Shown piece after piece: positions 34,655 through 46,045 of a stretch of DNA of 64,000 nt. The stretch is from Cryomorphaceae bacterium 1068 (lineage in GTDB: Bacteria > Bacteroidota > Bacteroidia > Flavobacteriales_D > Cryomorphaceae). The stretch covers positions 1 to 64,000 of the forward strand of contig JAPVXR010000003.1 of NCBI GenBank assembly GCA_027214385.1. Reading direction: 5' to 3'. The position numbers were made by a program, and so were the translations under genes. The notes beneath the pieces were generated by a model, which was not told the origin of the DNA, searched no databases, and saw only the letters and a program-made list of their open reading frames with translations. Positions within the stretch are counted from its first letter, which is position 1. Each line of letters starts with the position of its first letter.

Positions 34655-35197
34655 ATGACCAACCAGTACGTCTTCACATCAGAGCGCCTCGGCTTCAGAA
34701 ATTGGAGCCTGGATGACCTAGATGAATTTTCTGAGTTAAACGCAGACCCTGCCGTGATGGAGCACTTTCCCGCGGCTTTGACCAGAGAAGAAACCACAGA
34801 ATTTATCCACCGCTTGATCGCTCATTACGACAAGCACGGCTACAATTATTTTGCTACTGAAATTATCGGTACGGGAGAGTTGATAGGATTTATTGGCTTG
34901 GCTTATCAAACCTATGAAGCACCTTTCTGTCCCGCCACGGATATTGGTTGGCGTTTAAAGAAATCGGCATGGGCCAAAGGCTACGCCACTGAAGGGGCGA
35001 GGCGATGCTTGAAATATGCCTTTGAAGAGTTAAAGCTTGATCGGGTCATTTCAACCTGCACACTGAGTAATGTTAATTCTGAAAAAGTGATGAAGAAAAT
35101 CGGGATGACCAGAGTGGGAGAGTTCAAGCACCCGCGACTCGAGGCATTCCCCGATTATGAGAATTGCGTTTGGTATGAAGTATCCAACAGTAGTTAA
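34655..35197 (+). CDS. GNAT acetyltransferase, RimJ/RimL type
   Basis: The 180-aa protein has the RimJ/RimL-like layout: an N-terminal SERLGFRNWSLDDLDEFSEL motif, the strand IGWRLKKSAWAKGYATEGAR containing the acetyl-CoA loop (WAKGYATEGA, ~108-117), and NVNSEKVMKKIGM near 145-157. Members acetylate protein N-termini or small amines; the substrate here is unknown. It is 21 bp after the HD hydrolase gene, suggesting one transcript. Confidence 0.85.
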   Translation: MTNQYVFTSERLGFRNWSLDDLDEFSELNADPAVMEHFPAALTREETTEFIHRLIAHYDKHGYNYFATEIIGTGELIGFIGLAYQTYEAPFCPATDIGWRLKKSAWAKGYATEGARRCLKYAFEELKLDRVISTCTLSNVNSEKVMKKIGMTRVGEFKHPRLEAFPDYENCVWYEVSNSS

Positions 35198-35268
35198 TTT
35201 ACTACCTCATAAGCGATGAATTCGATAGCTTTGGTACGCTACATTGCATTAACTAAATCAATCAACCC

Positions 35269-35640
35269 ATGTTATTAGGTGCCTTTTCCGTAAGTCTTAG
35301 TGTAAAAGACATTCATCAATCAAAAGCTTTTTACGAAAAGCTAGGTTTTACTGTTCTCGCAGGAGAGATCGAAAAAAACTACCTCATCATGAAAAATGAG
35401 AATGCATTGATCGGACTCTTCCAAGGAATGTTTCCCGACAATATCCTCACTTTCAATCCCGGCTGGAATGAAAGAGGGCAGAACACAGAGACCTTTGACG
35501 ACATCAGAGAGATCCAAAAACAGCTGATGTCTTCGGGGATTGAAATACCGACACCGTTGGACGAATCATCAGAAGGCCCTGCTAACATCATGGTCACCGA
35601 CCCCGACGGCAATGTGATACTAATTGATCAGCATCGATAG
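35269..35640 (+). CDS. VOC/glyoxalase-fold protein
   Basis: A 123-aa single vicinal-oxygen-chelate protein made of two beta-alpha-beta-beta-beta units. The first unit begins FSVSLSVKDIHQSKAFYEKL, the typical opening with the K-x-F-Y-x-x-L-G helix. The second ends in PDGNVILIDQH, which normally supplies the last metal-ligand glutamate; here the position reads I-L-I-D, so metal binding may differ. Function could be glyoxalase, dioxygenase or antibiotic binding. It is followed one base later by another GNAT gene. Confidence 0.8.
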   Translation: MLLGAFSVSLSVKDIHQSKAFYEKLGFTVLAGEIEKNYLIMKNENALIGLFQGMFPDNILTFNPGWNERGQNTETFDDIREIQKQLMSSGIEIPTPLDESSEGPANIMVTDPDGNVILIDQHR

Positions 35641-35641
35641 A

Positions 35642-36175
35642 ATGGACTACGCCAATCAAGAGAGTGAGCGCCTGATTTATCGTCGAGCTACCTTTGATGA
35701 TATTCCTGCCTGGTCCGAATTCTTTGTGGATAATGACCGACTCCATTTTTTTGATTTTGACCTTACCAAGACCAAAGAGGAACTGGCAGAGCAATGGATA
35801 GTGAAGCAATTTGAGCGGTACACAACCAATGGTTATGGTCATCTAGCAGTAGAATTGAAGTCAACGGGAGCGCTAATAGCTATGGGCGGTATATTGCCAA
35901 GGGAGATTAAGGGTCGACCTGAATTTGAAATTGGCTATTCCGTCAATCCGAGGTACTGGGGAAATGGATACGCCACTGAAACTGCCATGACGATGAAGGA
36001 CTTTGCAATCAACCAAATCGATTCTCCTCGGTTTATCTCTATTATCGACTTGGAGAATCACCAATCGGCCAATGTAGCCGTGAAGAATGGCATGAAAGTC
36101 TTATTTCAAACTGATTTCATGGGAGCAGAGGTGAATATATACGGGATAGATAATAGCGCTAAATCAACCATTTAA
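35642..36175 (+). CDS. GNAT acetyltransferase
   Basis: This 177-aa GNAT begins at ATG 35642, two bases after the VOC stop; an in-frame TTG 18 bases upstream lies inside the VOC gene and was rejected. It shows [20 protein letters not shown] at the N-terminus, [20 protein letters not shown] with the acetyl-CoA loop YWGNGYATE at ~106-114, and [13 protein letters not shown] near 145. It resembles RimJ/RimL-like members and is only distantly similar to the GNAT at 34655. The order GNAT-VOC-GNAT-pyrophosphatase with small gaps looks like one operon. Confidence 0.85.
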   Translation: MDYANQESERLIYRRATFDDIPAWSEFFVDNDRLHFFDFDLTKTKEELAEQWIVKQFERYTTNGYGHLAVELKSTGALIAMGGILPREIKGRPEFEIGYSVNPRYWGNGYATETAMTMKDFAINQIDSPRFISIIDLENHQSANVAVKNGMKVLFQTDFMGAEVNIYGIDNSAKSTI

Positions 36176-36191
36176 TTCAAAAAAAAACAAA

Positions 36192-36728
36192 ATGAACAAC
36201 CACCCTTGGCATGACGTAAGTATCGGAGAAAACTACCCCGAAAAAGTAAGAGGCATCATTGAAATTCCAAAGAATTGCCGAGCGAAATATGAACTGGACA
36301 AAGAGTCGGGAATGCTAATACTCGACAGAGTTTTATACTCATCGATTAACTATCCCGCCAATTACGGATTCATACCTCAGACTTATTGTGATGATAACGA
36401 TCCGCTGGACATTCTCGTCATTTCCCAAATAGACATTGTGCCCATGTGCTTGGTGGAAGCTACTGTTCTCGGGGTTATGCGCATGCTCGACGGAGGTGAG
36501 ATGGATGACAAGATTATCGCTGTGGCGTCAAATGATATTAGTGTCAATCATATGAAAGACATTTCTGACTTGCCTCCACACCTCACTACTGAGTTGCGGA
36601 GCTTCTTTGAGGATTATAAAAAGCTCGAGCACAAAGAAGTCATTGTAGAAGAATTTCAGGGAAGAGAAGTGGCCCTGGAAGTAATCAATCAGGCTGTAAT
36701 CGACTACAGGGAGAAGTACGGGAAGTAG
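36192..36728 (+). CDS. ppa: Inorganic pyrophosphatase, family I
   Basis: The 178-aa cytoplasmic enzyme hydrolyses pyrophosphate to phosphate and so drives biosynthetic reactions. The family I signature is present: the loop [10 protein letters not shown] (~67-76) supplies metal-binding aspartates. [20 protein letters not shown] with [11 protein letters not shown] precede it, and [13 protein letters not shown] follows. Length is normal for bacterial hexameric enzymes. It begins 16 bp after the GNAT gene, with AAAAAAAAC as leader. It could support the PEP-forming direction of pyruvate phosphate dikinase encoded at 26070. Confidence 0.95.
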   Translation: MNNHPWHDVSIGENYPEKVRGIIEIPKNCRAKYELDKESGMLILDRVLYSSINYPANYGFIPQTYCDDNDPLDILVISQIDIVPMCLVEATVLGVMRMLDGGEMDDKIIAVASNDISVNHMKDISDLPPHLTTELRSFFEDYKKLEHKEVIVEEFQGREVALEVINQAVIDYREKYGK

Positions 36729-36883
36729 TCGACGTTTTTGTCCTATTGGTTTTGCCCATCAAATTGTTTGTAGCCTTTCAATGGTAGCAGTTTTTCCTCT
36801 GCAACTAAGTTTTATTTTTCACGTCAGAAATTCAGAGTATCAAAGAGGTACTCGGACCATTATTAATTATAAATCATTACCCT

Positions 36884-37582
36884 ATGAAAAAACTTTACTT
36901 TTTACTCGGCTTGGCCTTTCTTGGCTCGCAAGCCACTATGGCCCAAACCATTTGGACTGGTGAAACTATGACTTTTGTCAAAGCAGGTGGAGCTGATTTC
37001 ACTCTTGAAGAAAATCAAGATAGAATAACAAATGATGTTTGGATTACCCGTGGAAACAACCAAGGGATTTACAATATCGCGGTAGAATCGTCTTACGAGG
37101 ATTTTGTAAGTCCGGTTGGAACAGAGTGGGCTATTGGTACAACATCTGATATAGAGTCGCTCACTTTCACCGATTGGGAATCGACTAGTGGTTCTAACCC
37201 TCCTTCTTTGGTAAATCAGGATATGGTTGTGCACTTAATAGATGACGATATTTACATCGACATAAAGTTCACTAATTGGGGTTCAGGAATGCAAGGTGGA
37301 CAAGGAGCTTTCTCTTACGAGAGATCAACCAATCAGAGTTTGAGTGTGGACGATGCATCTGCCAATCAAGAGATTGTATTGTTCCCTAATCCGGCTGTAG
37401 ATTACATCCAAGTATCAGGGCTTGAAGATGTGCAACAGTATTCGGTTTTCAATCTTTTGGGACAAGAGGTAAAAAATGGCCTCATCACAGAAATGGGTCA
37501 AATCCAAATTGGAGAACTTCAAAGAGGACTTTACTTTTTGAGAATAGGAAATGGTCCTGCGTCTCGATTTGTTAAGAACTAG
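36884..37582 (+). CDS. Secreted protein with T9SS sorting domain
   Basis: The 232-aa protein has a signal peptide (~1-20, ending ATMAQ). The ~140-residue mature part (beta-rich, starting TIWTGETMTFVKAGG and with FTNWGSGMQGGQGAFSYERS split around residue 145) has no recognised catalytic motif but resembles small secreted Bacteroidota proteins of unknown role. Residues ~160-232 are a Por-type sorting domain (VLFPNPAVDYIQV, VFNLLGQEV, LQRGLYFLRI). The terminator directly downstream makes it a single-gene unit. Confidence 0.75.
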   Translation: MKKLYFLLGLAFLGSQATMAQTIWTGETMTFVKAGGADFTLEENQDRITNDVWITRGNNQGIYNIAVESSYEDFVSPVGTEWAIGTTSDIESLTFTDWESTSGSNPPSLVNQDMVVHLIDDDIYIDIKFTNWGSGMQGGQGAFSYERSTNQSLSVDDASANQEIVLFPNPAVDYIQVSGLEDVQQYSVFNLLGQEVKNGLITEMGQIQIGELQRGLYFLRIGNGPASRFVKN

Positions 37583-37603
37583 AATTCAATACTAGATTTC
37601 TTA

Positions 37604-37636
37604 AACCCCGCTCGTTTCATATGAGTGGGGTTTTTT
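37604..37636 (+). terminator. Terminator after the small T9SS protein gene
   Basis: A perfect 10-bp stem (aaccccgctc with gagtggggtt apart from one G-U pair) with a 9-base loop runs into ttttttg, 21 bases after the stop codon. Confidence 0.85.
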
Positions 37637-37663
37637 GTGTTCATTTGAATCCAATTGTGCCCT

Positions 37664-38734
37664 ATGTCAATTTCGAAAGTTCCCTTCTTTTTAGCTCTGC
37701 TGGTCTTCTTTACGTCTTGCGACGGCCAAGTTTCAATAGAGTTCAACAGCAAAAAAGATAAATCACAAAGTCAGCTTATTGCTTCAGGCAAAAAAGTAAA
37801 AAGGGTAGATGTAGGTCCGGTGATTTTCTTCGAGGATAATAAAGGGAATTTATGGCTTGCCAACGATAAGCTTTATCGGTTTGACGGTAAGCAGCTGGTT
37901 CGATTTTCCGAAGAAGATGGCCTGCCCGGGGAAAGAATAATTAGAATCGATGAGGATCAAAATGGGGCTCTCTACATCAATAGAATAGAGGGAGTTATGA
38001 AATTTGACGAAAACGTATTTGAAGAACTGGAAGTCAATGAAAGAAAGCGCAATTCTGATTGGAGATTGGAGCCGGGCGATCTTTGGTTCATTGTGGATTT
38101 TGGGGAAAATCAAGTCTATCGCTCAGATGGAAAGTGGCTGTACCCACTTTCATTTTCAAACCACCCATTAGAAAGCCAGTTTGCTGATGCTTTCGCAAAT
38201 CCTTCGTTTAGTCCATTTGGTGTTTATTCTATCTTGGTAGACGATAATGGCTTCCCTTGGTTTGGAACTGCCGCCGCCGGGGCTTGCCGCTATGATGGAA
38301 AGTCGTTCACTTGGATACTTGAAGAAAATGTAATGGAATTTAATGAAGGTTCAGCGCCCGGTGTACGTTCCATGTTAGAAGATAGGAATGGCAATTTTTG
38401 GTTTAACAATGATATCCTCCATCGATATCGCATGGAGGATAACAATTACATTGCATTAGCTGGTATTGACACGACTCAATACACTAAAATGCCCTTTTCA
38501 TTTATGTCCATTGCCCAAGCTGGAAATGGAGACCTTTGGATGACAACTTATACTGAAGGCGTATGGCTATATGATGGCGAAAATCTCATCCACTATCCTA
38601 TACAAAAAGACGGAGATGATTTGGAGCTGTATTCCATCTTTGCTGATAGTAATGGCGAAGTATGGTTGGGAACTCACAAAGAAGGCGTTTACAGATTTGA
38701 TGGATACACTTTTCAATCATTTACAATAGAATAG
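37664..38734 (+). CDS. Reg_prop beta-propeller lipoprotein
   Basis: The 356-aa product starts at ATG 37664, which gives a lipoprotein signal with lipobox FTSC (~residue 19); a TTG nine bases upstream is rejected. The mature part is a stand-alone two-component-regulator propeller: at least five blades carry the D-x-x-G-x-x-W-[FL]-[GA] motif (EDNKGNLWLAN, DDNGFPWFGTA, EDRNGNFWFN, AGNGDLWMTT, DSNGEVWLGTH). No kinase or DNA-binding part follows, so it may work as a ligand-binding surface protein. Its stop codon lies one base before the RidA start, which suggests co-transcription. Confidence 0.8.
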   Translation: MSISKVPFFLALLVFFTSCDGQVSIEFNSKKDKSQSQLIASGKKVKRVDVGPVIFFEDNKGNLWLANDKLYRFDGKQLVRFSEEDGLPGERIIRIDEDQNGALYINRIEGVMKFDENVFEELEVNERKRNSDWRLEPGDLWFIVDFGENQVYRSDGKWLYPLSFSNHPLESQFADAFANPSFSPFGVYSILVDDNGFPWFGTAAAGACRYDGKSFTWILEENVMEFNEGSAPGVRSMLEDRNGNFWFNNDILHRYRMEDNNYIALAGIDTTQYTKMPFSFMSIAQAGNGDLWMTTYTEGVWLYDGENLIHYPIQKDGDDLELYSIFADSNGEVWLGTHKEGVYRFDGYTFQSFTIE

Positions 38735-38735
38735 A

Positions 38736-39128
38736 ATGGCAACAGATCTAAATAGACACAACATCTCAACAGGCTCTACTTTCGAAGAGAGAATAGGCTA
38801 CTCCAGAGCTGTAGTGGCTGGAGAGTGGGTATTCGTATCAGGCACTACCGGCTACGACTACTCGACAATGACTATTTCTAATGACATTGTTAAACAAACC
38901 GAGCAGTGCTTGCAAAACATAGAGAAAGTATTGACCGAAGCAGGCTCGAAGCTCGAGGACATTGTGCGCGTAACCTATATTCTTCCCGAAGCATCGGAGT
39001 TTGAGATGTGCTGGCCCACTTTACGAAAGTACTTTGGCGAAGTAAAACCTGCTGCCACAATGATCTCAGCCGGTTTAGCAAATGACTTAATGAAAATAGA
39101 GATTGAAGTAACGGCAATCAGAAGTTAA
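38736..39128 (+). CDS. RidA-family protein
   Basis: The 130-aa protein belongs to the RidA/YjgF/UK114 group. It contains GYSRAVVAGEWVFVSGTTGY (~21-40), QTEQCLQNIEKVLTEAGSKL, and DIVRVTYILPEASEF. The conserved arginine that binds the imine carboxylate in true RidA (position ~105, in AR-x-x-V) is not obvious; the region reads PAATMISAGLAND, so this is probably one of the Rid subgroups without deaminase activity. It is cytoplasmic, trimeric in known members, and ends an apparent two-gene unit with the propeller lipoprotein. Confidence 0.85.
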   Translation: MATDLNRHNISTGSTFEERIGYSRAVVAGEWVFVSGTTGYDYSTMTISNDIVKQTEQCLQNIEKVLTEAGSKLEDIVRVTYILPEASEFEMCWPTLRKYFGEVKPAATMISAGLANDLMKIEIEVTAIRS

Positions 39129-39352
39129 AATCAGCCGTGAGCAAGCAATGGTCTATCTCTCTCTTACCTGAATGTTGCGAAGTTACCGTTCTATTTCTGC
39201 AGTTCAAAACAATACGGCATATCTTGATGTCTTGTATTTAAGATTCCATTTATTTCAGTTAAATAATAGGTAAAAGCTGTATTTAGAGGTAATTCTATCG
39301 TATACTCATCTTGTTTCTGATTATCGCGCTTTTGATGCTAAAGTTCAAATGT

Positions 39353-41866
39353 ATGTCTCTCAACAATGCTTTCCTGAAACGGATAGCTTCTCTATTGGTA
39401 GGAGTGCTTTTAGGAGTAAGTGCATTTTGTCAGGAAGTCCCAATCGTATCTTACTCGGTAGATCAGGACGGTAAAGTTCTGCTAGAAGTCAATTCTTCCG
39501 CTGATCACTATTATATCCTTAACGTAAGGCACATTGAAGAAGGGCCTTTTGAAATTAGTGTGTCATTGACAATGGGAGAGGAGGGAACCACCATCATTCA
39601 GGAGCCTCTGGGAGCTTATCCCATAGATCACTATCAAGTCTTGGAATATGATATCTCTGATCCCTTTGATACAGATGGTGATGGATACGATGACATTACG
39701 GAGTTCAGTAACCTTCCGTCGCAAAGTCCCTTTAGCGCTGCGGAGCCAATCGATATTATTGACGCTACTGTCGCCATTGATACCATTACCACGTTCAACA
39801 CTCTATCACTTCAGGCACCGGTGATACAGTTCTTTGAATTTTTGAATGGGAAGGAGTTTTTAAAGTTTATCATTCTGGACTTTGATTCCGATAATCCCAC
39901 GGTATACTTTATGAATAGTGGCACCCACTGGCTGCATGCTGAGTTTGCCGATTGGCTGGGTGTTGACTATCTGGCCGATGATGTTCAAAGGGGTAATGTA
40001 GTTTTTCACCCAACCATTCCCGGAGCTAACGGGACCTTGGGAACTTTTGCTTTCAATTACAGCAATAATGCCGAGCGTAGCTTTCCTACAGTGCAGCGCA
40101 CACAGGAGCTTTTAGCGGCAAATATGCCCATCATTAAAAACAACCTGGCCTACTTCGTAACGCTCAATAATGAGGGGGGCTATTACTGGGAGGAAGAGCT
40201 CTACGAAGGCTCTAGAGTTTCCGTAGTTTTAGAGTCTGACGTATATGCTCAGGTAGATTATCTGGGGCTGAATTTGGAGGAAGGATATGGTCGACTGCGA
40301 CAGATGGATTCAGATGATATTCCCGGGATCAAGGATATTGTGATCTACGAGTCAATTCCCAATCTCCTTCCGAGGGTTTCAGGAATTATCACCTCAGTGG
40401 TTCAAACCCCGCTCTCACATGTCAATTTACGAGCTATTCAAGACGAAATACCGAATGCCTTCATTCGAGACCCATTAGAACTCGAGTCTATAGCTGACTT
40501 GCTGGGCGGCTTCGTCTACTTTAGAACAGAACAGGACGGTTTCATTTTACGAGAGGCTTCATCCGAAGAAGTGAACGAGTGGTTTGAGAACATTCGACCT
40601 TCTGCAGCTCAGGAACCTCCACTAGACTTATCCTACACTTCCATATTGCCTCTCTCTGAAATTGACTTTGACATGTTTGATGCCTATGGAGCCAAATGTG
40701 CCAACGTAGCGACTATGGGGAATTTTGGCTTTCCCCAAAACACAATCCCCGAAGGGTATGGCGTGCCATTCCATTTCTACAAAGAGTTTATGGAGTTCAA
40801 TGGGTTTTTCGATGTGATAAGAGAAATGCTGGAACGTGAAGACTTTAAAGAAGACCGCGAAGTGCGAAATGATCTTCTGGCAATCTTAAGGGAATCAATA
40901 CGGCAAGCGCCTATGCCTGATTGGATTATGGCTCAATTGGCTGAGATGCATGCGAGTTTTCCTGAAGGCACTTCCGTAAGATGCCGTTCAAGTACGAATA
41001 ATGAAGATCTTCCCGGCTTTAGCGGTGCAGGGCTCTATGATTCAAAAACGCAACATCCCGACGAGGGTCATATCTCAAAATCCATTAAACAGGTTTATGC
41101 CAGCCTTTGGAATTTAAGGGCATTTGAAGAAAGAGATTTCTTCCGCGTAAACCATTTCAATTCTTGTATGGGTGTGCTCTGTCATCCCAATTACAGCCTG
41201 GAAAAGGTGAATGGAGTAGCTGTGAGTACCGATCCCGTTTATGGCACTACAAATACCTTCTACCTCAATTCGCAGCAAGGTGAAGACTTGATTACCAATC
41301 CCATTCCGAATACAACCCCCGAGGAAATTCTACTCGATAAGTTACCGGGAGAAGAGGATGAGTATTTTGTCATACAACGATCTAATCTTGTTCCTCCTGA
41401 CTCTCTGCTTATGGGACCTGAATCCCTATTGGAAATGAGGGGTTATTTGACGAAGATTCACGAAGAATTTGCCATTCTCTATGGAGCTGAACGCAATCCT
41501 ACTTTCGCCATGGATATAGAGTATAAGATTTCTGCCGATGATCAATTGATCATAAAACAGGCTCGCCCTTGGGTTTCTTATGTGCCTCAAGGCGATGAGT
41601 TATTTGCCAATCTAAAGCCCGAGAAGCTCTATCTTTATCCCAACCCTGTTGAGCAAACTCTTAATGTCAGATGTACAGAGTGCCGTCTAGATCGAATCGT
41701 AATCATGGATGTAGTGGGAAATACATTGTATGATAGTGCAGTGGATCCGTCAAATTCGGAAAAGTTCCAATTTGATGTCAGCTATCTCTCAACAGGTGTT
41801 TATATCATTTCAGGTTACTCCGAAGGTCAAGCCTCGGGTATTTCAAGCAAATTCTTCAAGCTTTAG
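39353..41866 (+). CDS. Exported PEP-synthase-like ATP-grasp protein with T9SS domain
   Basis: The 837-aa chain starts at ATG 39353 with a signal peptide (~1-26, ending VSAFCQ); a TTG at 39311 would bury it. A calcium-type loop FDTDGDGYDD lies at ~103. A swivelling PEP-utiliser-like part (~330-385) holds SGIITSVVQTPLSHVNLRAI with a His at the phosphohistidine position. The PPDK/PEP-synthase ATP-grasp domain (~445-740) shows YGAKCANVATMGNFGFPQ, RCRSSTNNEDLPGFSGAG and IEYKISADDQLIIKQARPW. The tail (~760-837) is a T9SS sorting domain (LYLYPNPVEQTL, LSTGVYIISG). An ATP-using enzyme exported to the cell surface is odd; it may be a phosphotransferase on glycans, like water dikinase, or a binding domain. 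Confidence 0.8.
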   Translation: MSLNNAFLKRIASLLVGVLLGVSAFCQEVPIVSYSVDQDGKVLLEVNSSADHYYILNVRHIEEGPFEISVSLTMGEEGTTIIQEPLGAYPIDHYQVLEYDISDPFDTDGDGYDDITEFSNLPSQSPFSAAEPIDIIDATVAIDTITTFNTLSLQAPVIQFFEFLNGKEFLKFIILDFDSDNPTVYFMNSGTHWLHAEFADWLGVDYLADDVQRGNVVFHPTIPGANGTLGTFAFNYSNNAERSFPTVQRTQELLAANMPIIKNNLAYFVTLNNEGGYYWEEELYEGSRVSVVLESDVYAQVDYLGLNLEEGYGRLRQMDSDDIPGIKDIVIYESIPNLLPRVSGIITSVVQTPLSHVNLRAIQDEIPNAFIRDPLELESIADLLGGFVYFRTEQDGFILREASSEEVNEWFENIRPSAAQEPPLDLSYTSILPLSEIDFDMFDAYGAKCANVATMGNFGFPQNTIPEGYGVPFHFYKEFMEFNGFFDVIREMLEREDFKEDREVRNDLLAILRESIRQAPMPDWIMAQLAEMHASFPEGTSVRCRSSTNNEDLPGFSGAGLYDSKTQHPDEGHISKSIKQVYASLWNLRAFEERDFFRVNHFNSCMGVLCHPNYSLEKVNGVAVSTDPVYGTTNTFYLNSQQGEDLITNPIPNTTPEEILLDKLPGEEDEYFVIQRSNLVPPDSLLMGPESLLEMRGYLTKIHEEFAILYGAERNPTFAMDIEYKISADDQLIIKQARPWVSYVPQGDELFANLKPEKLYLYPNPVEQTLNVRCTECRLDRIVIMDVVGNTLYDSAVDPSNSEKFQFDVSYLSTGVYIISGYSEGQASGISSKFFKL

Positions 41867-41918
41867 GTCTCGCGGCCTCAAACGGTTATTGCATTTTTCC
41901 GTTTTACTCCGCTTTAAG

Positions 41919-41932
41919 GTGACATAAGTCAC
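41919..41932. promoter_or_regulatory. CRP/FNR-type dyad upstream of the methyltransferase gene
   Basis: GTGACATAAGTCAC is a palindrome with TGA-N6-TCA spacing, about 102 bp before the methyltransferase start. Its 12-bp core is the reverse complement of the one upstream of ppdK, pointing to a common Crp/Fnr-family regulator. Confidence 0.45.
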
Positions 41933-42034
41933 ATATGATTCCTGACAGATTTGAAAATCACTCATGAATCCACTCCTTGTTGGTATCTTTAAAACTGATA
42001 GAAGTAAAAAGGTAAATCTTAGGATATTCAGGAA

Positions 42035-42643
42035 ATGACTGAAGTAAGAAAAAAGCATTGGGAGAGCGTTTATCGAACCAAATCGCCCGATCAGGTGAGT
42101 TGGACGCAACTAACTCCTCATGTTTCACTTGAATTGATTGAGTCTTCGGGCCTTGATAAAACGGCGCGCATCATAGATGTGGGAGGTGGTGACAGTCGAT
42201 TGGTCGATCATTTGCTGGATGAGGGCTTTGAGAACATTACGGTTCTTGATATCTCTGAACAGGCCTTGGAAAAGGTGAAGAAACGATTGGGTGACCGTGC
42301 CAATCTGGTAAAGTATATTAGTTCTGATATCGTCGATTTTAAGCCAGAAGGCACTTATGACCTTTGGCACGATCGAGCTGCCTTCCATTTTTTAATCAAC
42401 AACGAAGACATCGAAACATACCGATCAATCGTGAATACCCACGTAACAGATAGCATGATCATTGGTACGTTTTCAAAAAGAGGTCCCTTAAAGTGCAGTG
42501 GACTTGAGGTCAGTCAATACGACCCAATTGAATTGGAAGAGGTATTCAAACCTGAATTCAAAAGAGAAGAGTGCTTGAATAGAGATCACGAAACTCCATT
42601 TAGAACACAGCAAAACTTTATATTCTGTAGATTTAAAAAATGA
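42035..42643 (+). CDS. Class I SAM-dependent methyltransferase
   Basis: A 202-aa soluble protein. Its SAM pocket reads RIIDVGGGDSRLVDHLL (~47-63), followed by the acidic strand ITVLDISEQALEKVKKRLG and the motif YISSDIVDF. The HDRAAFHFLINNEDIETY segment (DLWHDRAAFHFL) is typical of methyltransferases acting on small molecules. It opens with the W-E-S-V-Y-R segment common to that group. The substrate is unknown. The CRP/FNR-like dyad upstream suggests respiratory or carbon-state control. Confidence 0.85.
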   Translation: MTEVRKKHWESVYRTKSPDQVSWTQLTPHVSLELIESSGLDKTARIIDVGGGDSRLVDHLLDEGFENITVLDISEQALEKVKKRLGDRANLVKYISSDIVDFKPEGTYDLWHDRAAFHFLINNEDIETYRSIVNTHVTDSMIIGTFSKRGPLKCSGLEVSQYDPIELEEVFKPEFKREECLNRDHETPFRTQQNFIFCRFKK

Positions 42644-42782
42644 CCGACTAACCTTGAGCCTGAGTAAAGCTCAATGGAAGGTGTCATATATTTTATCGAT
42701 ACACTTATTGAAATTATAGTTTTGGTATATATAAGCCTCCCATTAAATTTGGCCTCATCAACAAAGAACTAAATCACCTTAA

Positions 42783-45092
<2,310 letters not shown>

Positions 45093-45116
45093 CAGAGAAT
45101 TGAATAAATTGAAATT

Positions 45117-45147
45117 GAAAAGCCGATGGTATCATCGGCTTTTTTTG
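45117..45147 (+). terminator. Terminator between katG and the array
   Basis: A perfect 8-bp stem (45121-45128 with 45133-45140) with a 4-base loop is preceded by A residues and followed by six T, 28 bases after the katG stop. The array that starts 73 bp further on therefore probably has its own promoter. Confidence 0.85.
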
Positions 45148-45219
45148 TGTTTCATATTTACTCGATTTCAGTACTTTTCCAAACGAGAGAAATAATCCCG
45201 ATTTTCATATTGTCCGTGC

Positions 45220-46014
45220 ATGATCAAATTCTTCCGCCGAATCCGTCAGAAACTCCTTACCGAAAGTCGCTTTGGTAGTTACCTATTGTATGCCATCGGC
45301 GAAATAGTTCTTGTAGTTATCGGGATATTAATTGCCTTGCAAATCAATAATTGGAATGAGGAGCAAAAGCAACAAAGACTTGAGCAGGAGTATTATTGTC
45401 GTCTTTCTGAAGATGTGACGCAGGATAAAGAACAGATGAGCATACTGCTTGGCTTGGCGCAAGAACGATTGGAAGCCTCAAATCAGTCCGTTAGATTATT
45501 GCTGGATGAGAATTCGAAAAAAGTCGAAGTCGGTCAGTTGATTTCGCTTTCGCTGAAGGCCGTATATTCTGACTTCCAGCCAAACAATTCAGCTTATGAA
45601 GACCTGAAATCAGGAGCCAATTTGAATATTATTTCTGATAAGTCGGTGATAAAAGCCCTGAACCATTACTTTAATCGCGTTGAAGAATTGAAGAGTATTA
45701 TAATGGTAAACGGTAAGTATGCAGTTGATTTATCATTTAGGCATACCGACAATTTTGCAAATGGTACCAATCAGGCTTCAATAGCCAACGGGAGATTCTC
45801 GAAAGGTTTGGATGAAGACTTGAAAAAAGCATTTCCGATTGACGAGGATGAATTGCTCAAGCCCGAGATGAGAGAACGACTGCTTGGAGAGTCGCTTGAA
45901 TACGTTTCTGTGAATACTCGTCAGGTTGAACTTTACAGTAAGCTATTGGATGAAATCATTGAATTAGAAGGACTATTGGGACAAAAATGCGAAAGGTCTT
46001 CAGTAACTGAATAG
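45220..46014 (+). CDS. DUF6090-like array protein, copy 1
   Basis: A 264-aa type II membrane protein, with N-tail type LLTE (RQKLLTESRFGSYLLYAIGE). Its core motif near residue 126 reads YEDLKSGANLNIISDK, close to that of copy 10, with which it also shares an LN.Y...E segment and an MVN...VD motif. It contains two cysteines (near 60 and 257), rare in this set. It has the 73-bp upstream gap that must hold any array promoter; no good -33/-7 pair was seen. Unlike most copies, it does not overlap the next gene (31-bp gap). Confidence 0.85.
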   Translation: MIKFFRRIRQKLLTESRFGSYLLYAIGEIVLVVIGILIALQINNWNEEQKQQRLEQEYYCRLSEDVTQDKEQMSILLGLAQERLEASNQSVRLLLDENSKKVEVGQLISLSLKAVYSDFQPNNSAYEDLKSGANLNIISDKSVIKALNHYFNRVEELKSIIMVNGKYAVDLSFRHTDNFANGTNQASIANGRFSKGLDEDLKKAFPIDEDELLKPEMRERLLGESLEYVSVNTRQVELYSKLLDEIIELEGLLGQKCERSSVTE

Positions 46015-46045
46015 TATTTGAGCCAATAACGAACCATTTTTGACG

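Noticed and set aside
45148-45219. Bacteroidota-type promoter (TTTG and TACTTTTC) before the array
   Set aside because: The two elements are 24 bases apart, beyond the usual 19-21, and the -7 box is inexact.
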